Part shown: in pieces, positions 42,840 to 52,168 of the stretch
How positions within the stretch are numbered: the stretch's first letter is position 1
Layout of the letters: each line of letters starts with the position of its first letter
Assembly: GCA_964428955.1 (NCBI GenBank)
Contig: CAYSAD010000001.1
Coordinates: forward strand, 122,565 to 186,564
Length of the DNA: 64,000 bases
Direction: 5' to 3'
DNA from: CAYSAD01 sp964428955
Lineage (GTDB): Bacteria; Patescibacteriota; Saccharimonadia; Saccharimonadales; Saccharimonadaceae
Notes under the pieces: model-generated
The model's database searches: none
Seen by the model: only the letters and a program-made list of their open reading frames with translations
What the model was told of the DNA's origin: nothing
Position numbers and translations under genes: made by a program

Positions 42840-43349
42840 CTAATGAAAAGATATTTTATCAACATTAGCACCACTGAAACTAAATGTGAAGGTATCGTCG
42901 GATTTCTTAACCTTTAATGTAGTTTGGTAGTCATATTTTCGATTAATTCTTATCCGAAATGTATATATATCATTTTCAGTATCAATGTCGTGGTTGATAG
43001 AATTAATATCAACACTTATCTCTGTGGCTTTTTCACCTTTAACTGAAATTGGCGCCAACTGGTCTTTGAAAGATTGGATATTATCAAACGATATTCCTCG
43101 GTCAACGAGACTCGTGAAGCCAAGATAATTAGGCTTCTCTGGTTCATTAACAGCCTCTGGGGTTTGATTAGCAGGGTCGTAGATAGTCTCGCCACTTAAC
43201 GGATCATGATATACCTTATCTGGATTAGTAGTACTAAAGTATGAAAATAAAATAAATGTCACCACACAAATAATACCTATTATAATAAGAGATACGAAGA
43301 GCGGTTTATTTTCTTTGATATTGTTGAATAAAGTTTTTAAATTCTCCAT
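42840..43349 (-). CDS. Hypothetical single-pass membrane protein
   Basis: 169 residues: short cytoplasmic N-terminus, one membrane segment (FVSLIIIGIICVVTFILFSYF) and an extracytoplasmic domain with YHDPLSGETIYDPANQTPEA and a beta-rich C-terminus. No family is recognised. A very strong AGGAGGTGAT sits before the ATG. It is the last gene of the minus-strand secretion-type operon, 10 bases after the four-domain hydrolase gene, so it may assist or neutralise it (inference). Confidence 0.7.
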   Translation of the reverse strand: MENLKTLFNNIKENKPLFVSLIIIGIICVVTFILFSYFSTTNPDKVYHDPLSGETIYDPANQTPEAVNEPEKPNYLGFTSLVDRGISFDNIQSFKDQLAPISVKGEKATEISVDINSINHDIDTENDIYTFRIRINRKYDYQTTLKVKKSDDTFTFSFSGANVDKISFH

Positions 43350-43359
43350 ATATCACCTC

Positions 43360-46053
43360 CTATTTATAAATAACCCAGAAATTATCAGCATTTGCCGTGC
43401 CGAGAATAACGTTCGGATCCCAGTCTTTTTTACTATTACTTTGACCGATTGTTCCGTTTGAGTCAGCAATCTTCCATTTACCATCTGAAGTCACGCCGCG
43501 AATCGCGATAATATGTCCGGAACTAGTAAACGGCGCGGCGCCTGTACCAGATGTTATAACCATCCCACCTTTACGTAATTCTGCATTTATTGTCGCTATC
43601 TTTGCTTGAATATTTTTTGCCTTCAAGCCCCAATGAGCCGCAAGTATTGGGGATATTTGGTGACTTGAGCCAACGCCCGGTACGTACATACCCTTTTGTG
43701 TTGCATAATCACTGGTGTCGATAGGAGTGACACTTTTACCAGTAAGTGCCGTGATAATGGTAGCCATCGCAGTAGGACCGCAGCCCGAAGTTCCGACAGT
43801 TTTCCCTGTAGTTCCGTATGGATGATCTTTCCAACGTGGATCGACTTGATTATATATTGTCATACCATCAACGCTAAAATTAGAAGCATCGCCACTTGAT
43901 GATTGATCGGAACACGAACTGCCAGAGACGGAAGAGTTCGAGCTCGCTCCTACAACTCCACTGTATTTACCAAGATAGTCTTGCGCACGAGAAAGTCTAC
44001 TATCGAGTCCCTGTAGCGGTGAAAGTGGCGTATCACTACTCCCAGTTGTTATTGCTACTTCAAAGTACCGCCCCCAATACCATGCGGCTTTTTTTACGTC
44101 ATCGTATTTTTTAATTCCTGAAATATTTCCCCTATCGGTAGCCTCTTTCCATGTGTATTTGAGCTGTGTATCAAAATCCCACTCGCTAAGGTTTTGGCCT
44201 TGAGCCCAAGTTACGAGTGCTGGCCATCTTCCACCCGAATCCCATTGAGAAATACCAATATGAGACTTTCCCTTCCCCGCTTGAGGATCAAAGCTTGATT
44301 CAACAGAAATATTACCCATAATACCAGCTGCTTGTTCGGCGCTAAGACCCTTACCGGTTAGGAAGTTCCAGGCTTTTTCTTCATTATCATTCCCTTCTAT
44401 TGGAACATCTGAACCACTACCTGAGGTTGGGCAAGCACAAGCTCCTGTGGATGTATTCAAACCATTACTAGTAATATCTAACGTTGCCAAAAGTAACGGA
44501 TGATCTGCTAAATTTACCGGTGAAGATTGGCTAATTGGTTTGATGTCTTGTTTTGAGTAAAATATCCAATCAACAGCAACATTTTTAGGGCCTGATTTAG
44601 GTAATGAATCAGCCGTTGCTTCCATACCGGCGTTTCCAAATACCTGTCTTGGATGCCAAGGGCCGTCATCGTTGATTTGCGCGTTTAAATCCCCTGCAAG
44701 AATTACCGGACCCGCACCCTGGAGTTCTTTGATTTTTTCCGCTATTCTCTCGGCGCCTTTTTGGTATAATATTTTCCTTTTGTCAGTTGGACTATACTTA
44801 TTTGGATTCACAGGAAGATGAGTGCTTATAAAACTTACCTTACCACCATTGCTATTTTGTAAAGTAACCCATATCATAACGCGTTTTCCGTCATGCGGGA
44901 CCCCTGTTACTGTAGAAAGTTGATAATCTACGTCGCTATCAAATGTAATCCTCTTTATGCCGGCATCGACTTTCGTCCATCTGTCAGACTTCCACATAAT
45001 AGTAAGAGCAGACGACTCCCCGGCTGTGGCATTACTTAGTGATTGATCCGTATCTCGGTAGAAATCATACCCGGGTCGCTTAATTGCGTTATTCGTCGTC
45101 GTCCATTCATTGCCAGATACGAAATCAGGATTTGTCGCGATAACTTCATTTAACTGATTTTTAAAACTATCAGCGGACACACTAGTTTTAATATTTGCCT
45201 GAGCTACCTTTACCGGACCTATTGGTGTCAGGTCACCCGAAACTGTCCCAGTCCCAGGTTCTGCAGTGACAGTTGGGGCATGCCACACTTCCCCAACCCA
45301 GCCATTCCCATCATTAAAAGTAGACCTAACCCAAAATCCATGCTTCTGAGCTACAGACAAACTATCGGCTATAGCTTTATGTACCGCGCCACCTTTAAAT
45401 GCTCCTTTAACACCATATTTATTAAACAAGTTCGCAATAGTTGCTATTTCCGTTTCTGTTATGACTCGATTCGGTTTCCATTCTACTTGAACTCTAATAT
45501 CACTTCCTTGTTCTTTCACATAACTAAGAACTTCTTCTAACGTGGCAATATGTACCCCATGGTTCGTTAGTTGTTTCACTTGAGCTAAGGTTAAGTCGGC
45601 GACGTCTTTATTAGAACCTGGGCCCGTAAAGTCTTCTGATGCAGGCGTAGCATTGTGAATTAAAATAGGTACACCATCTTTTGTCATACGGGTATCTTGG
45701 TCGATTTGTGAATAGCCTTTTTTAATCGCTTCTTTTATGCCGTTTATACTATCCCCACCGGGATAGGTGTAGGGATCTCGAGCATCAGTATGAAAGCCTT
45801 TATGATCACCTGGATGGAACATACCTGTCTTACCAGGATTTTTATTATCTACGGAGTATATTCCACTCCCTTCGGTGGTAGATGTGGCTGAGGATGATCC
45901 ATCCAGTGAACAAGCATTCGGGTCGTAAAAGATGACATCATTTCCACTATAGAAATCATAATCAGTTGCCCGTGCGGTAAGTGGGGAGAATAGCATAATG
46001 AAACTACTGATTATCATAAAAAATGATCGGATTAGTCTTTTTGTATTTTTCAT
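43360..46053 (-). CDS. Secreted four-domain hydrolase: GDPD + EEP nuclease/phosphatase + lysozyme + C39 peptidase
   Basis: 897 residues with a signal peptide (about 1-29, cut after ARA). Domains: glycerophosphodiester phosphodiesterase-like (about 95-285; HKGFHTDARD, EAIKKGYSQIDQDTRMTKDG, PILIHN); endonuclease/exonuclease/phosphatase-like (about 290-540; ISTHLPVN, ILAGDLNAQI, VDWIFYSKQD, LADHPLL); phage-tail-lysozyme-like (about 560-700; AEQAAGIMGNISVESSFDPQ, with SQWDSGGRWPAL); C39-like papain-fold peptidase (about 735-897; VDPRWKDHPYG, catalytic Cys in TSGCGPTAMATI, His in SGHIIAI, IADSNG). It could attack lipid, nucleic acid, wall and protein of a target cell. Same operon as the T4SS-like genes; GGGGAG precedes the ATG. 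Confidence 0.85.
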   Translation of the reverse strand: MKNTKRLIRSFFMIISSFIMLFSPLTARATDYDFYSGNDVIFYDPNACSLDGSSSATSTTEGSGIYSVDNKNPGKTGMFHPGDHKGFHTDARDPYTYPGGDSINGIKEAIKKGYSQIDQDTRMTKDGVPILIHNATPASEDFTGPGSNKDVADLTLAQVKQLTNHGVHIATLEEVLSYVKEQGSDIRVQVEWKPNRVITETEIATIANLFNKYGVKGAFKGGAVHKAIADSLSVAQKHGFWVRSTFNDGNGWVGEVWHAPTVTAEPGTGTVSGDLTPIGPVKVAQANIKTSVSADSFKNQLNEVIATNPDFVSGNEWTTTNNAIKRPGYDFYRDTDQSLSNATAGESSALTIMWKSDRWTKVDAGIKRITFDSDVDYQLSTVTGVPHDGKRVMIWVTLQNSNGGKVSFISTHLPVNPNKYSPTDKRKILYQKGAERIAEKIKELQGAGPVILAGDLNAQINDDGPWHPRQVFGNAGMEATADSLPKSGPKNVAVDWIFYSKQDIKPISQSSPVNLADHPLLLATLDITSNGLNTSTGACACPTSGSGSDVPIEGNDNEEKAWNFLTGKGLSAEQAAGIMGNISVESSFDPQAGKGKSHIGISQWDSGGRWPALVTWAQGQNLSEWDFDTQLKYTWKEATDRGNISGIKKYDDVKKAAWYWGRYFEVAITTGSSDTPLSPLQGLDSRLSRAQDYLGKYSGVVGASSNSSVSGSSCSDQSSSGDASNFSVDGMTIYNQVDPRWKDHPYGTTGKTVGTSGCGPTAMATIITALTGKSVTPIDTSDYATQKGMYVPGVGSSHQISPILAAHWGLKAKNIQAKIATINAELRKGGMVITSGTGAAPFTSSGHIIAIRGVTSDGKWKIADSNGTIGQSNSKKDWDPNVILGTANADNFWVIYK

Positions 46054-46535
46054 ATACTACTCCCCTCTCCCGCCTGAACATCACTCTGGCATTTGAATGT
46101 GCCATAAATCAACTCATCTTTTGATGGACAAACGATAAACAAACTATCATCTCCGTTATCTGTGTCTGACGCCGCCGCCGAGACTTTATATGTCCGTTTG
46201 ATGTCTGGTATATCAACGAGGAGTTCTTTCAACGAACCACCATCTACCTCTTTCTCTGTGTAAGAATTATCTCTGACTTTGCCTTTTAGGTTTGTTGTGT
46301 TGATGTCTGCTTTTACTAAATAGAGTTTTATTTGACTTACGACGGCGGATTGGGTCGCGGGCGCGAGTGCGTACGACGGATTATCTAAACCATCTATAGA
46401 AAAAGGCGTCACAGTTTCTGTTGCTTGTTGCTGTGGTTGGTTGGTTTTTTTATTCAAGGTAATAACTACAGCAATGATAGCTACTAATAATACACACACA
46501 CCTAGGATAATAAATATTTTTTTTCGGTTGATCAT
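46050..46535 (-). CDS. Membrane-anchored hypothetical protein of the T4SS-like locus
   Basis: 161 residues: MINRKK then one membrane segment (IFIILGVCVLLVAIIAVVITL), a Gln/Thr-rich linker and a small domain with two Cys near the end (FIVCPSKDELIYGTFKCQSD). No known family. Its ends overlap both neighbours by 4 bases, so it is co-translated with the CHAP-tailed protein and the four-domain hydrolase and likely works with them. Confidence 0.75.
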   Translation of the reverse strand: MINRKKIFIILGVCVLLVAIIAVVITLNKKTNQPQQQATETVTPFSIDGLDNPSYALAPATQSAVVSQIKLYLVKADINTTNLKGKVRDNSYTEKEVDGGSLKELLVDIPDIKRTYKVSAAASDTDNGDDSLFIVCPSKDELIYGTFKCQSDVQAGEGSSI

Positions 46536-49339
46536 TTATATTTACTTCCCACGTAAGCAAAAGTGTAACCCTTCGCTTGGTACTCGGCTTTAGTTATGGT
46601 TCTTGTTCCATAACCATGTTTAACATTAAAATTGTACTCTTCAACAACGATTGACCCGTCCGCATTTACCTTAGAGACCATTCCGGTATGGCCCCATTGT
46701 GGGGTTGTGGTATGACTGGTTGAAAATACAGAATTCACCTGTGGTGTTGTGCCGGTTGCAAATTTAATACCTGGTTTACTCCACTGCGTCTTACCTGCGA
46801 GTGTTGCAACGACATCTTTACCGTTTCCAAGCGCTTGTTTTCCAGGAAGAACGCCATGTTTTACGAGGCGGTATAGGACAAAATCGACACATTCTCTAGT
46901 ACAGTTTGCATATTTTGCACAATCCTTCGAGTAGTCGTCACCAGCGACATCGCCACCTGGAGTTATAGTACCGTCATCAGAAGTCCCGGTACTCGAACTA
47001 CCCCCACTACTACTGCCTGGATCATTCTCAAAACTATCGTCAATACCACCATCCATAGTGTAAACGCGGAAATTACTCATCATGGTACTTTTGTCTGAAC
47101 ATGCCTTACCAGTGTGCCATTTATCATCATCGAAAGCGCCCTCTACTGAACCAATAGGATCTTTGCGATCGATACCACAATATTCGATAAAGTTTTTATA
47201 ATCCTCACTCTTCGGTTCACCGGTTTCTTCGTCGATATGCCCGTTGTTTACCATATAAACAACGTTAGCATCCGGATCCATATCGAGTTCCGCAGGGCTC
47301 ATTGAATAGCGCGGCGTACAAAGCATATCAGGATCGATATTAGCATCTTTCATTTCCTGATCATCGCAAATACTGTAACGTTTGGCTTCGTATGGCTGTG
47401 CTGGCATATTATAGGCAGCACTCGCTTTACCGAAACTCATAAATGAACTAGTAATGGTTCCGAGTAAACCAGCAAACTTACCACCTATGGTTGATTCTGA
47501 CATTAGGGTTGCGTTAAGTGGCTGGATGATCGAGCCAGCGAATGAGTACTGATTATAGATATCGAACGGTGTTTTCTTGGCGTCGTAGACATCGGCGGCG
47601 ACGGCGTTTTTTCGGGTTTCGTCGGTATATGCAAAGTAAGTTTTTAAATCACCCTTTTTCGATGGCATCATCCCATCAGATTGTGCCATGCCACCGAGTA
47701 CCAGACCGGATCCTACCGCCATTGCATTACCGACATCAACTCCCTTGGTAGCTGCCCCGAGTGCCATAGGGCCGTACTCTTTAACTAAATAAGGGACAAG
47801 TTTCCCGATTCCAAAACCGAGTACTCTACCGAGAATATAAGCCGCGGCAGCATTCACTGCCGCACAGGCGATTCCCCCGACTACTGTTGCTGCAGCTATG
47901 GTACAGGCAGCGATCGTCCCGCCTGCGCCAACGGCAGCATTACCAAAGAATTTACAGAAAATACTTAGAGCTGCCTTGCCGCCACTTATCATACTCGGCG
48001 CTGCAAGTATTAGACCTATTATCCCCATAACACCGGTTTGCGGTAGTCCGAGCGAGAACTTTGCCGTGTTAGCGTTTGGTGAACCAGTGTCTCCATAGGC
48101 AGATAAGCGATATCCTTCCGAATCGGTCGGTGATTTCATATAGCCGGGATTATCAATGCTACCCCCACCATTATTGTCAGACACTGTTTTATCCGTAGTT
48201 AAAGAAGTCATTTGATCGCCAAGTGTAGAAACCACTTCTGGATCTCCGTCACCAGCAATAATTTTGTCGGTCTCTTTAAGAAACTCATAAGCGAATGCCG
48301 TAAAGGCTAATACCTTAGCAGCTTTAATACTATAAGAAACAGCATGAGCGGTTTCATAAACTGGACATATCAGTGAAAGTGCTGCCAATTTAGCACCAAC
48401 GCCACTTAATTTTCCAGCTATGTCTTTACTACCTTTCACAGCCTCTTTAAAACGTCCGCCTTCTTTTGGGTCCCCCGCTTCATCGGCGCCCGTAGCTTTA
48501 TCGAACGATTCCTGTATCGCCTTTTTATCTTTACCTTCCTCGGTCGATCGTTTTGTTAGATGGAATTTTTCAAGAAGCATTTTGCTGAATTTTGAATCCA
48601 AAAAAGCGGCTGTCTTCGGATTGAAGGCCTTAAAAACAGCCGACCTCCCTTCTGGCGATTTAGAAAAAGCTGCCAGTTCTTTAGGATTTGTTATCGTGTG
48701 CACAACTCCGTCTTGAGTGGTATATTTCATTGAGCTAATTACGCGTCGCCCAAGTCGTTTATCCCCCTCAACCGTAAAGCCGGCTTTTGTAAACTTCTTT
48801 TCCATTCGTTTACTCATAGTAGCGAATTTACAACGTACCGTGACTTTACTGCCACAGAATCCGGCTCGTACGCCAACTTTATCTTTCACCCAGTTACGCA
48901 TCATACGATCGGAGCGCATAATCTGTGCTGGTGTAGCGTCGCTAAGATCGTTTAGAAAGACGTTCTTTACGTGCATAAGTAACAGTGCCGGTGAAAGTAG
49001 TGTCGTCATAAGAAAGCCACCACCACCAAGCAAGGCAAAAATGACCGCGATCGGACTTTTCCGTTTTAATCCACTAAATCTCCCTTTGGCGGATTTTTTT
49101 TCACCTGTTGGATTATAAAACCCTTGCTGGCTGTCTCCACTTTCTTCTTGTTCTTTGGCGTTGTCGATGTTTTTTGACGCATTAGCTGGATCGTTAGCGA
49201 AAGCCTCTACTTGGTCTATACCTGCGTTTACTGCCGCATTTTTACCAGTCTCTTCTTCTAAGTTACCAAGATTACCCGCTCTAGTAGCTGGGTTGAGTCG
49301 TTCATCTTCTTGTTCGTCGTTTTTATATGAGAGCGCCAT
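46532..49339 (-). CDS. Large membrane protein with C-terminal CHAP amidase domain
   Basis: 935 residues: acidic cytoplasmic N-terminus (about 1-90), a first membrane segment (VIFALLGGGGFLMTTLLSPA), a long extracytoplasmic part, several central hydrophobic stretches rich in Gly/Ala (about 435-550), an Asp/Ser/Gly linker, and a CHAP domain (about 805-935) with the active Cys in NCTRECVDFVLYRLV and His in WGHTGMVSKVNADGSIVVEE. CHAP domains cut peptidoglycan peptide stems. The layout suggests a T4SS channel component that opens the wall locally (VirB1-like function). AAGGTG before the ATG. Confidence 0.82.
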   Translation of the reverse strand: MALSYKNDEQEDERLNPATRAGNLGNLEEETGKNAAVNAGIDQVEAFANDPANASKNIDNAKEQEESGDSQQGFYNPTGEKKSAKGRFSGLKRKSPIAVIFALLGGGGFLMTTLLSPALLLMHVKNVFLNDLSDATPAQIMRSDRMMRNWVKDKVGVRAGFCGSKVTVRCKFATMSKRMEKKFTKAGFTVEGDKRLGRRVISSMKYTTQDGVVHTITNPKELAAFSKSPEGRSAVFKAFNPKTAAFLDSKFSKMLLEKFHLTKRSTEEGKDKKAIQESFDKATGADEAGDPKEGGRFKEAVKGSKDIAGKLSGVGAKLAALSLICPVYETAHAVSYSIKAAKVLAFTAFAYEFLKETDKIIAGDGDPEVVSTLGDQMTSLTTDKTVSDNNGGGSIDNPGYMKSPTDSEGYRLSAYGDTGSPNANTAKFSLGLPQTGVMGIIGLILAAPSMISGGKAALSIFCKFFGNAAVGAGGTIAACTIAAATVVGGIACAAVNAAAAYILGRVLGFGIGKLVPYLVKEYGPMALGAATKGVDVGNAMAVGSGLVLGGMAQSDGMMPSKKGDLKTYFAYTDETRKNAVAADVYDAKKTPFDIYNQYSFAGSIIQPLNATLMSESTIGGKFAGLLGTITSSFMSFGKASAAYNMPAQPYEAKRYSICDDQEMKDANIDPDMLCTPRYSMSPAELDMDPDANVVYMVNNGHIDEETGEPKSEDYKNFIEYCGIDRKDPIGSVEGAFDDDKWHTGKACSDKSTMMSNFRVYTMDGGIDDSFENDPGSSSGGSSSTGTSDDGTITPGGDVAGDDYSKDCAKYANCTRECVDFVLYRLVKHGVLPGKQALGNGKDVVATLAGKTQWSKPGIKFATGTTPQVNSVFSTSHTTTPQWGHTGMVSKVNADGSIVVEEYNFNVKHGYGTRTITKAEYQAKGYTFAYVGSKYK

Positions 49340-49352
49340 AATTCACCTTAGA

Positions 49353-51239
49353 TTATACGCCGCTTTCACCCGGATTGGCGTAACTTGAGACGAGCGGTTC
49401 TTGTTCGGTGGGCGGCGCTGGCGATGGAGTTTGTGGTGGACTGGTTGAAACCAGCTGTTGCTCGGTTTGGCTCGGTACGATTTGGATGTGCACATGGTTC
49501 TGACCAGCGAAGAATAATCCTTGCCCGACCGGGAAGTTGGCAAGGCGCTTTTTCTCTTCTTCGGTGAGTTTAAAGACATCACTTAATACATCGACGGCGC
49601 TTGATGATTGTTTAAGAAGCAGCTGCATCGACGAGTTGGCAACAATTGCTCGACCCATCTTGCTACCCATGAAGTCTTCTACATCTTGGGTGATGGTAGT
49701 AAGGCCAAGTTGGTATTTACGGGCACGCTTCGCCAAGCTGAACAAGAAGTTGGCCGAATCGTCGTACTTCATTAGCTGCCAGGCCTCGTCGACGATGAGC
49801 ATGCGTTTTTTCTGCTGACTGCGCGTAATATTCCAAATGTGGGACAGCACGATATACATAGCGACCGGCCGCAATTCATCTTCCAGGTCACGAATATTGA
49901 AAACAACCATATTGTTGTTGATGTCGATATTGCTCTGCTGAGAGAAAATACCGGCGAACGTACCTGAAGTATACTTACGCAGGCGCTGGGCTAGTGCTGG
50001 GCCGGTTCCGTTCATGTGTAGCAGAGTGTCGTACAAATCAGCTACCGTTGGTGGTAACGACTGGTGTGTCAGCGGATCGCTGGTAATACCAACACGGGCG
50101 TAAGTGTCAATCAATGCCTGGTCGAGATCAGCTTCTTCAGCTGGTGACAGGGCTGACATCGCGACGCCCTGAGCGGTTTGCTGTGTGCCGCCGAGCATTA
50201 ATCGGAGCAAGCCGTGTAGTGTTACGAGATTCGCCCGCAGCGCGTCATCGGCTTCATCAGTATCGATAACTCGTGGCAAATCGAACGGATTGATACGAGT
50301 ATCGCTGTTCAAACTAAGGCGGATATAGCTGCCGCCCACCGCGTCGGATAATTTCTGATACTCATTTTCTGGGTCGATAATCAAGACGTCACTACCGATC
50401 ATCATTGAACGCAACGCTTCAAGTTTGACGGTGAACGACTTACCGGCACCGGACTTAGCGAAAACCACCATGTTAGCGTTTTCCAATGAGAATCGGTCGA
50501 AGATAACCAAGCCATTGTTGTGCATGTTGATACCGTAGAGAATCCCCTTTTCTTGGGTCAGGTCAGCGCTAGTAAATGGAAAACTTGTTGAGATTGCGCC
50601 GGTGTTCATGTTGCGCCGGATTTGCAATTGATCACTCATTTGTGGCACGGAGCTATTTAAACCTTGTTCTTGTTGTGAGCTGGCGACTTTTGAAAACACT
50701 AATTGCTGGCCGAAAACAGTCTCGACCTTATGCTGAACAAAACTTAGTTCATCAAGACTGTCTGCGTAAAGTGTGATATAAAGTCCGTAACGGAAGAAAC
50801 GTTCGGCGCCGACTTGCAGTTGGTCACGCAATTCCTCGGCGTCATTGATGGCCGCTTCAAGGCCTGGGTCGCGCGTGCGACCCTTCTCACTGTTGATAGA
50901 CAAACTGGCTTCCATTTGGGTAACTTTTTTGCGCAAGTTGTCGAGCACGACTTGGCTTTCTACCGGGTAAACGAACATACTCATATCGAGCACTTCGTCC
51001 ATGTTGATGATGGAACTAAGCCAACCGGTGTAAATTTGACGCGGGTAGCCATAAACATAAAGGGTGCGGCCATATTTCGTACCAAGTCGGAAATAGCTAG
51101 CGTGAACCTCAATACTGCTCGGTGCAATTAAGTCACGTAGTGTCGTCATACCCTTTAAAAAGGCTTGCTCAACTTCAACCTGTTCACGTTCGCGTTGTTG
51201 AGCAGCGATGTCAATCGGATCGGGTTTTTTCTTGGCCAT
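49353..51239 (-). CDS. VirB4/TraC-family type IV secretion ATPase
   Basis: 628 residues. N-terminal half with ERFFRYGLYITLYADSLDEL, then the RecA-like motor: Walker A VVFAKSGAGKSFTVKLEALR, SDVLIIDPENEYQKLSDAVG, Walker B KRMLIVDEAWQLM, LGLTTITQDVEDFM, then SSMQLLLKQS. Drives pilus assembly or substrate transfer. Shorter than full VirB4 (about 800); the protein upstream supplies a matching N-terminal region, so the family may be split here. AAGGAGGAG before the ATG, which overlaps the upstream stop by one base. Confidence 0.93.
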   Translation of the reverse strand: MAKKKPDPIDIAAQQREREQVEVEQAFLKGMTTLRDLIAPSSIEVHASYFRLGTKYGRTLYVYGYPRQIYTGWLSSIINMDEVLDMSMFVYPVESQVVLDNLRKKVTQMEASLSINSEKGRTRDPGLEAAINDAEELRDQLQVGAERFFRYGLYITLYADSLDELSFVQHKVETVFGQQLVFSKVASSQQEQGLNSSVPQMSDQLQIRRNMNTGAISTSFPFTSADLTQEKGILYGINMHNNGLVIFDRFSLENANMVVFAKSGAGKSFTVKLEALRSMMIGSDVLIIDPENEYQKLSDAVGGSYIRLSLNSDTRINPFDLPRVIDTDEADDALRANLVTLHGLLRLMLGGTQQTAQGVAMSALSPAEEADLDQALIDTYARVGITSDPLTHQSLPPTVADLYDTLLHMNGTGPALAQRLRKYTSGTFAGIFSQQSNIDINNNMVVFNIRDLEDELRPVAMYIVLSHIWNITRSQQKKRMLIVDEAWQLMKYDDSANFLFSLAKRARKYQLGLTTITQDVEDFMGSKMGRAIVANSSMQLLLKQSSSAVDVLSDVFKLTEEEKKRLANFPVGQGLFFAGQNHVHIQIVPSQTEQQLVSTSPPQTPSPAPPTEQEPLVSSYANPGESGV

Positions 51240-52138
51240 CAGGCTACTCCTCCTTGAACATCAGGGCGTGGTGCGTCGCCTTCGCCTTTTCGAACGTAAG
51301 TAGTTGAGACGCCATTGAAATTACCGAGCGGTTCACGGACAGCAGTGTCGGGGTTGTAGACATTGTAGTACAATTCACCGAGCTCTTTCGTGCCGAGTTG
51401 GACGCTTTTAACGCCCATCTGGAATATACCGCTCGTAACGGAATCGACCCGATTTTTTATCTCGTCTTTTGCCTTGTCATAAGCGACCTTGTCAATCTTG
51501 ACGGCTGATGATTGTGGTTTGGCGAAAATCTTGCCGAAGAAACCAGTGGCTTGGTCTTTGATGTTGTTGAAATCGCCTGTCGGATAGAATGGGACGATCA
51601 CGAAAAAACTTTTATCCATAATGTTGGCTTCTTGAGCAAGGACGTCGATGAAATTGATGTAATCGTCCATCAGGACGTTCAGTAGCATGTTGTCTTGGCC
51701 GCGACGAATCGACACCAGACGGTCGAGGTATGGGCCGATATCGACCCGCTGGGAACGGATGAAAATCTGAATTGGGAAATAAAGCGAGTTAAGAAAATTC
51801 TGGTAGCTGAATTCTATTCCTTCGCGTTCGCGTGAACTCATCAGATCGAAATTGATCGACTGGCAAGCTATGACCGCTCGGAAGCTACCATCTTTCATGA
51901 TGACCATATTGTCGCGGATTTCAGATATCAGCAGTGTGTTCTGAGTGCTATTAGGGTTCATCGGCTTCGGTGTCGGTGCGTCGCCTGGACGACTCGTTTC
52001 AGGCTTTCCGGCCGCCGCCGCGCCACTACCGAACACCTGTTCACCACCCACTTGGGGCACAGCTGGTTGGCCGCCAACGATAGGCGCTGGAGTTGGTGGC
52101 TGCGGTTGAAGTTGAGGTTCTTGACTTGCTGGCGGCAC
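51239..52138 (-). CDS. VirB4/TraC N-terminal-like accessory protein
   Basis: 299 residues: Pro/Gln-rich N-terminus (1 to about 70), then MVIMKDGSFRAVIACQSINF, SREREGIEFSYQNFLNSLYF and PIQIFIRSQRVDI, the usual opening of TraC/VirB4 proteins. No Walker motifs and no membrane segment. C-terminal stretch ELGELYYNVYNPDTAVREPL. Likely the separately encoded N-domain of the ATPase that follows. Translationally coupled to it (one-base overlap). Confidence 0.8.
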   Translation of the reverse strand: MPPASQEPQLQPQPPTPAPIVGGQPAVPQVGGEQVFGSGAAAAGKPETSRPGDAPTPKPMNPNSTQNTLLISEIRDNMVIMKDGSFRAVIACQSINFDLMSSREREGIEFSYQNFLNSLYFPIQIFIRSQRVDIGPYLDRLVSIRRGQDNMLLNVLMDDYINFIDVLAQEANIMDKSFFVIVPFYPTGDFNNIKDQATGFFGKIFAKPQSSAVKIDKVAYDKAKDEIKNRVDSVTSGIFQMGVKSVQLGTKELGELYYNVYNPDTAVREPLGNFNGVSTTYVRKGEGDAPRPDVQGGVA

Positions 52139-52168
52139 GCGGACTTCCCACTCTCTTATTGAAATGAT

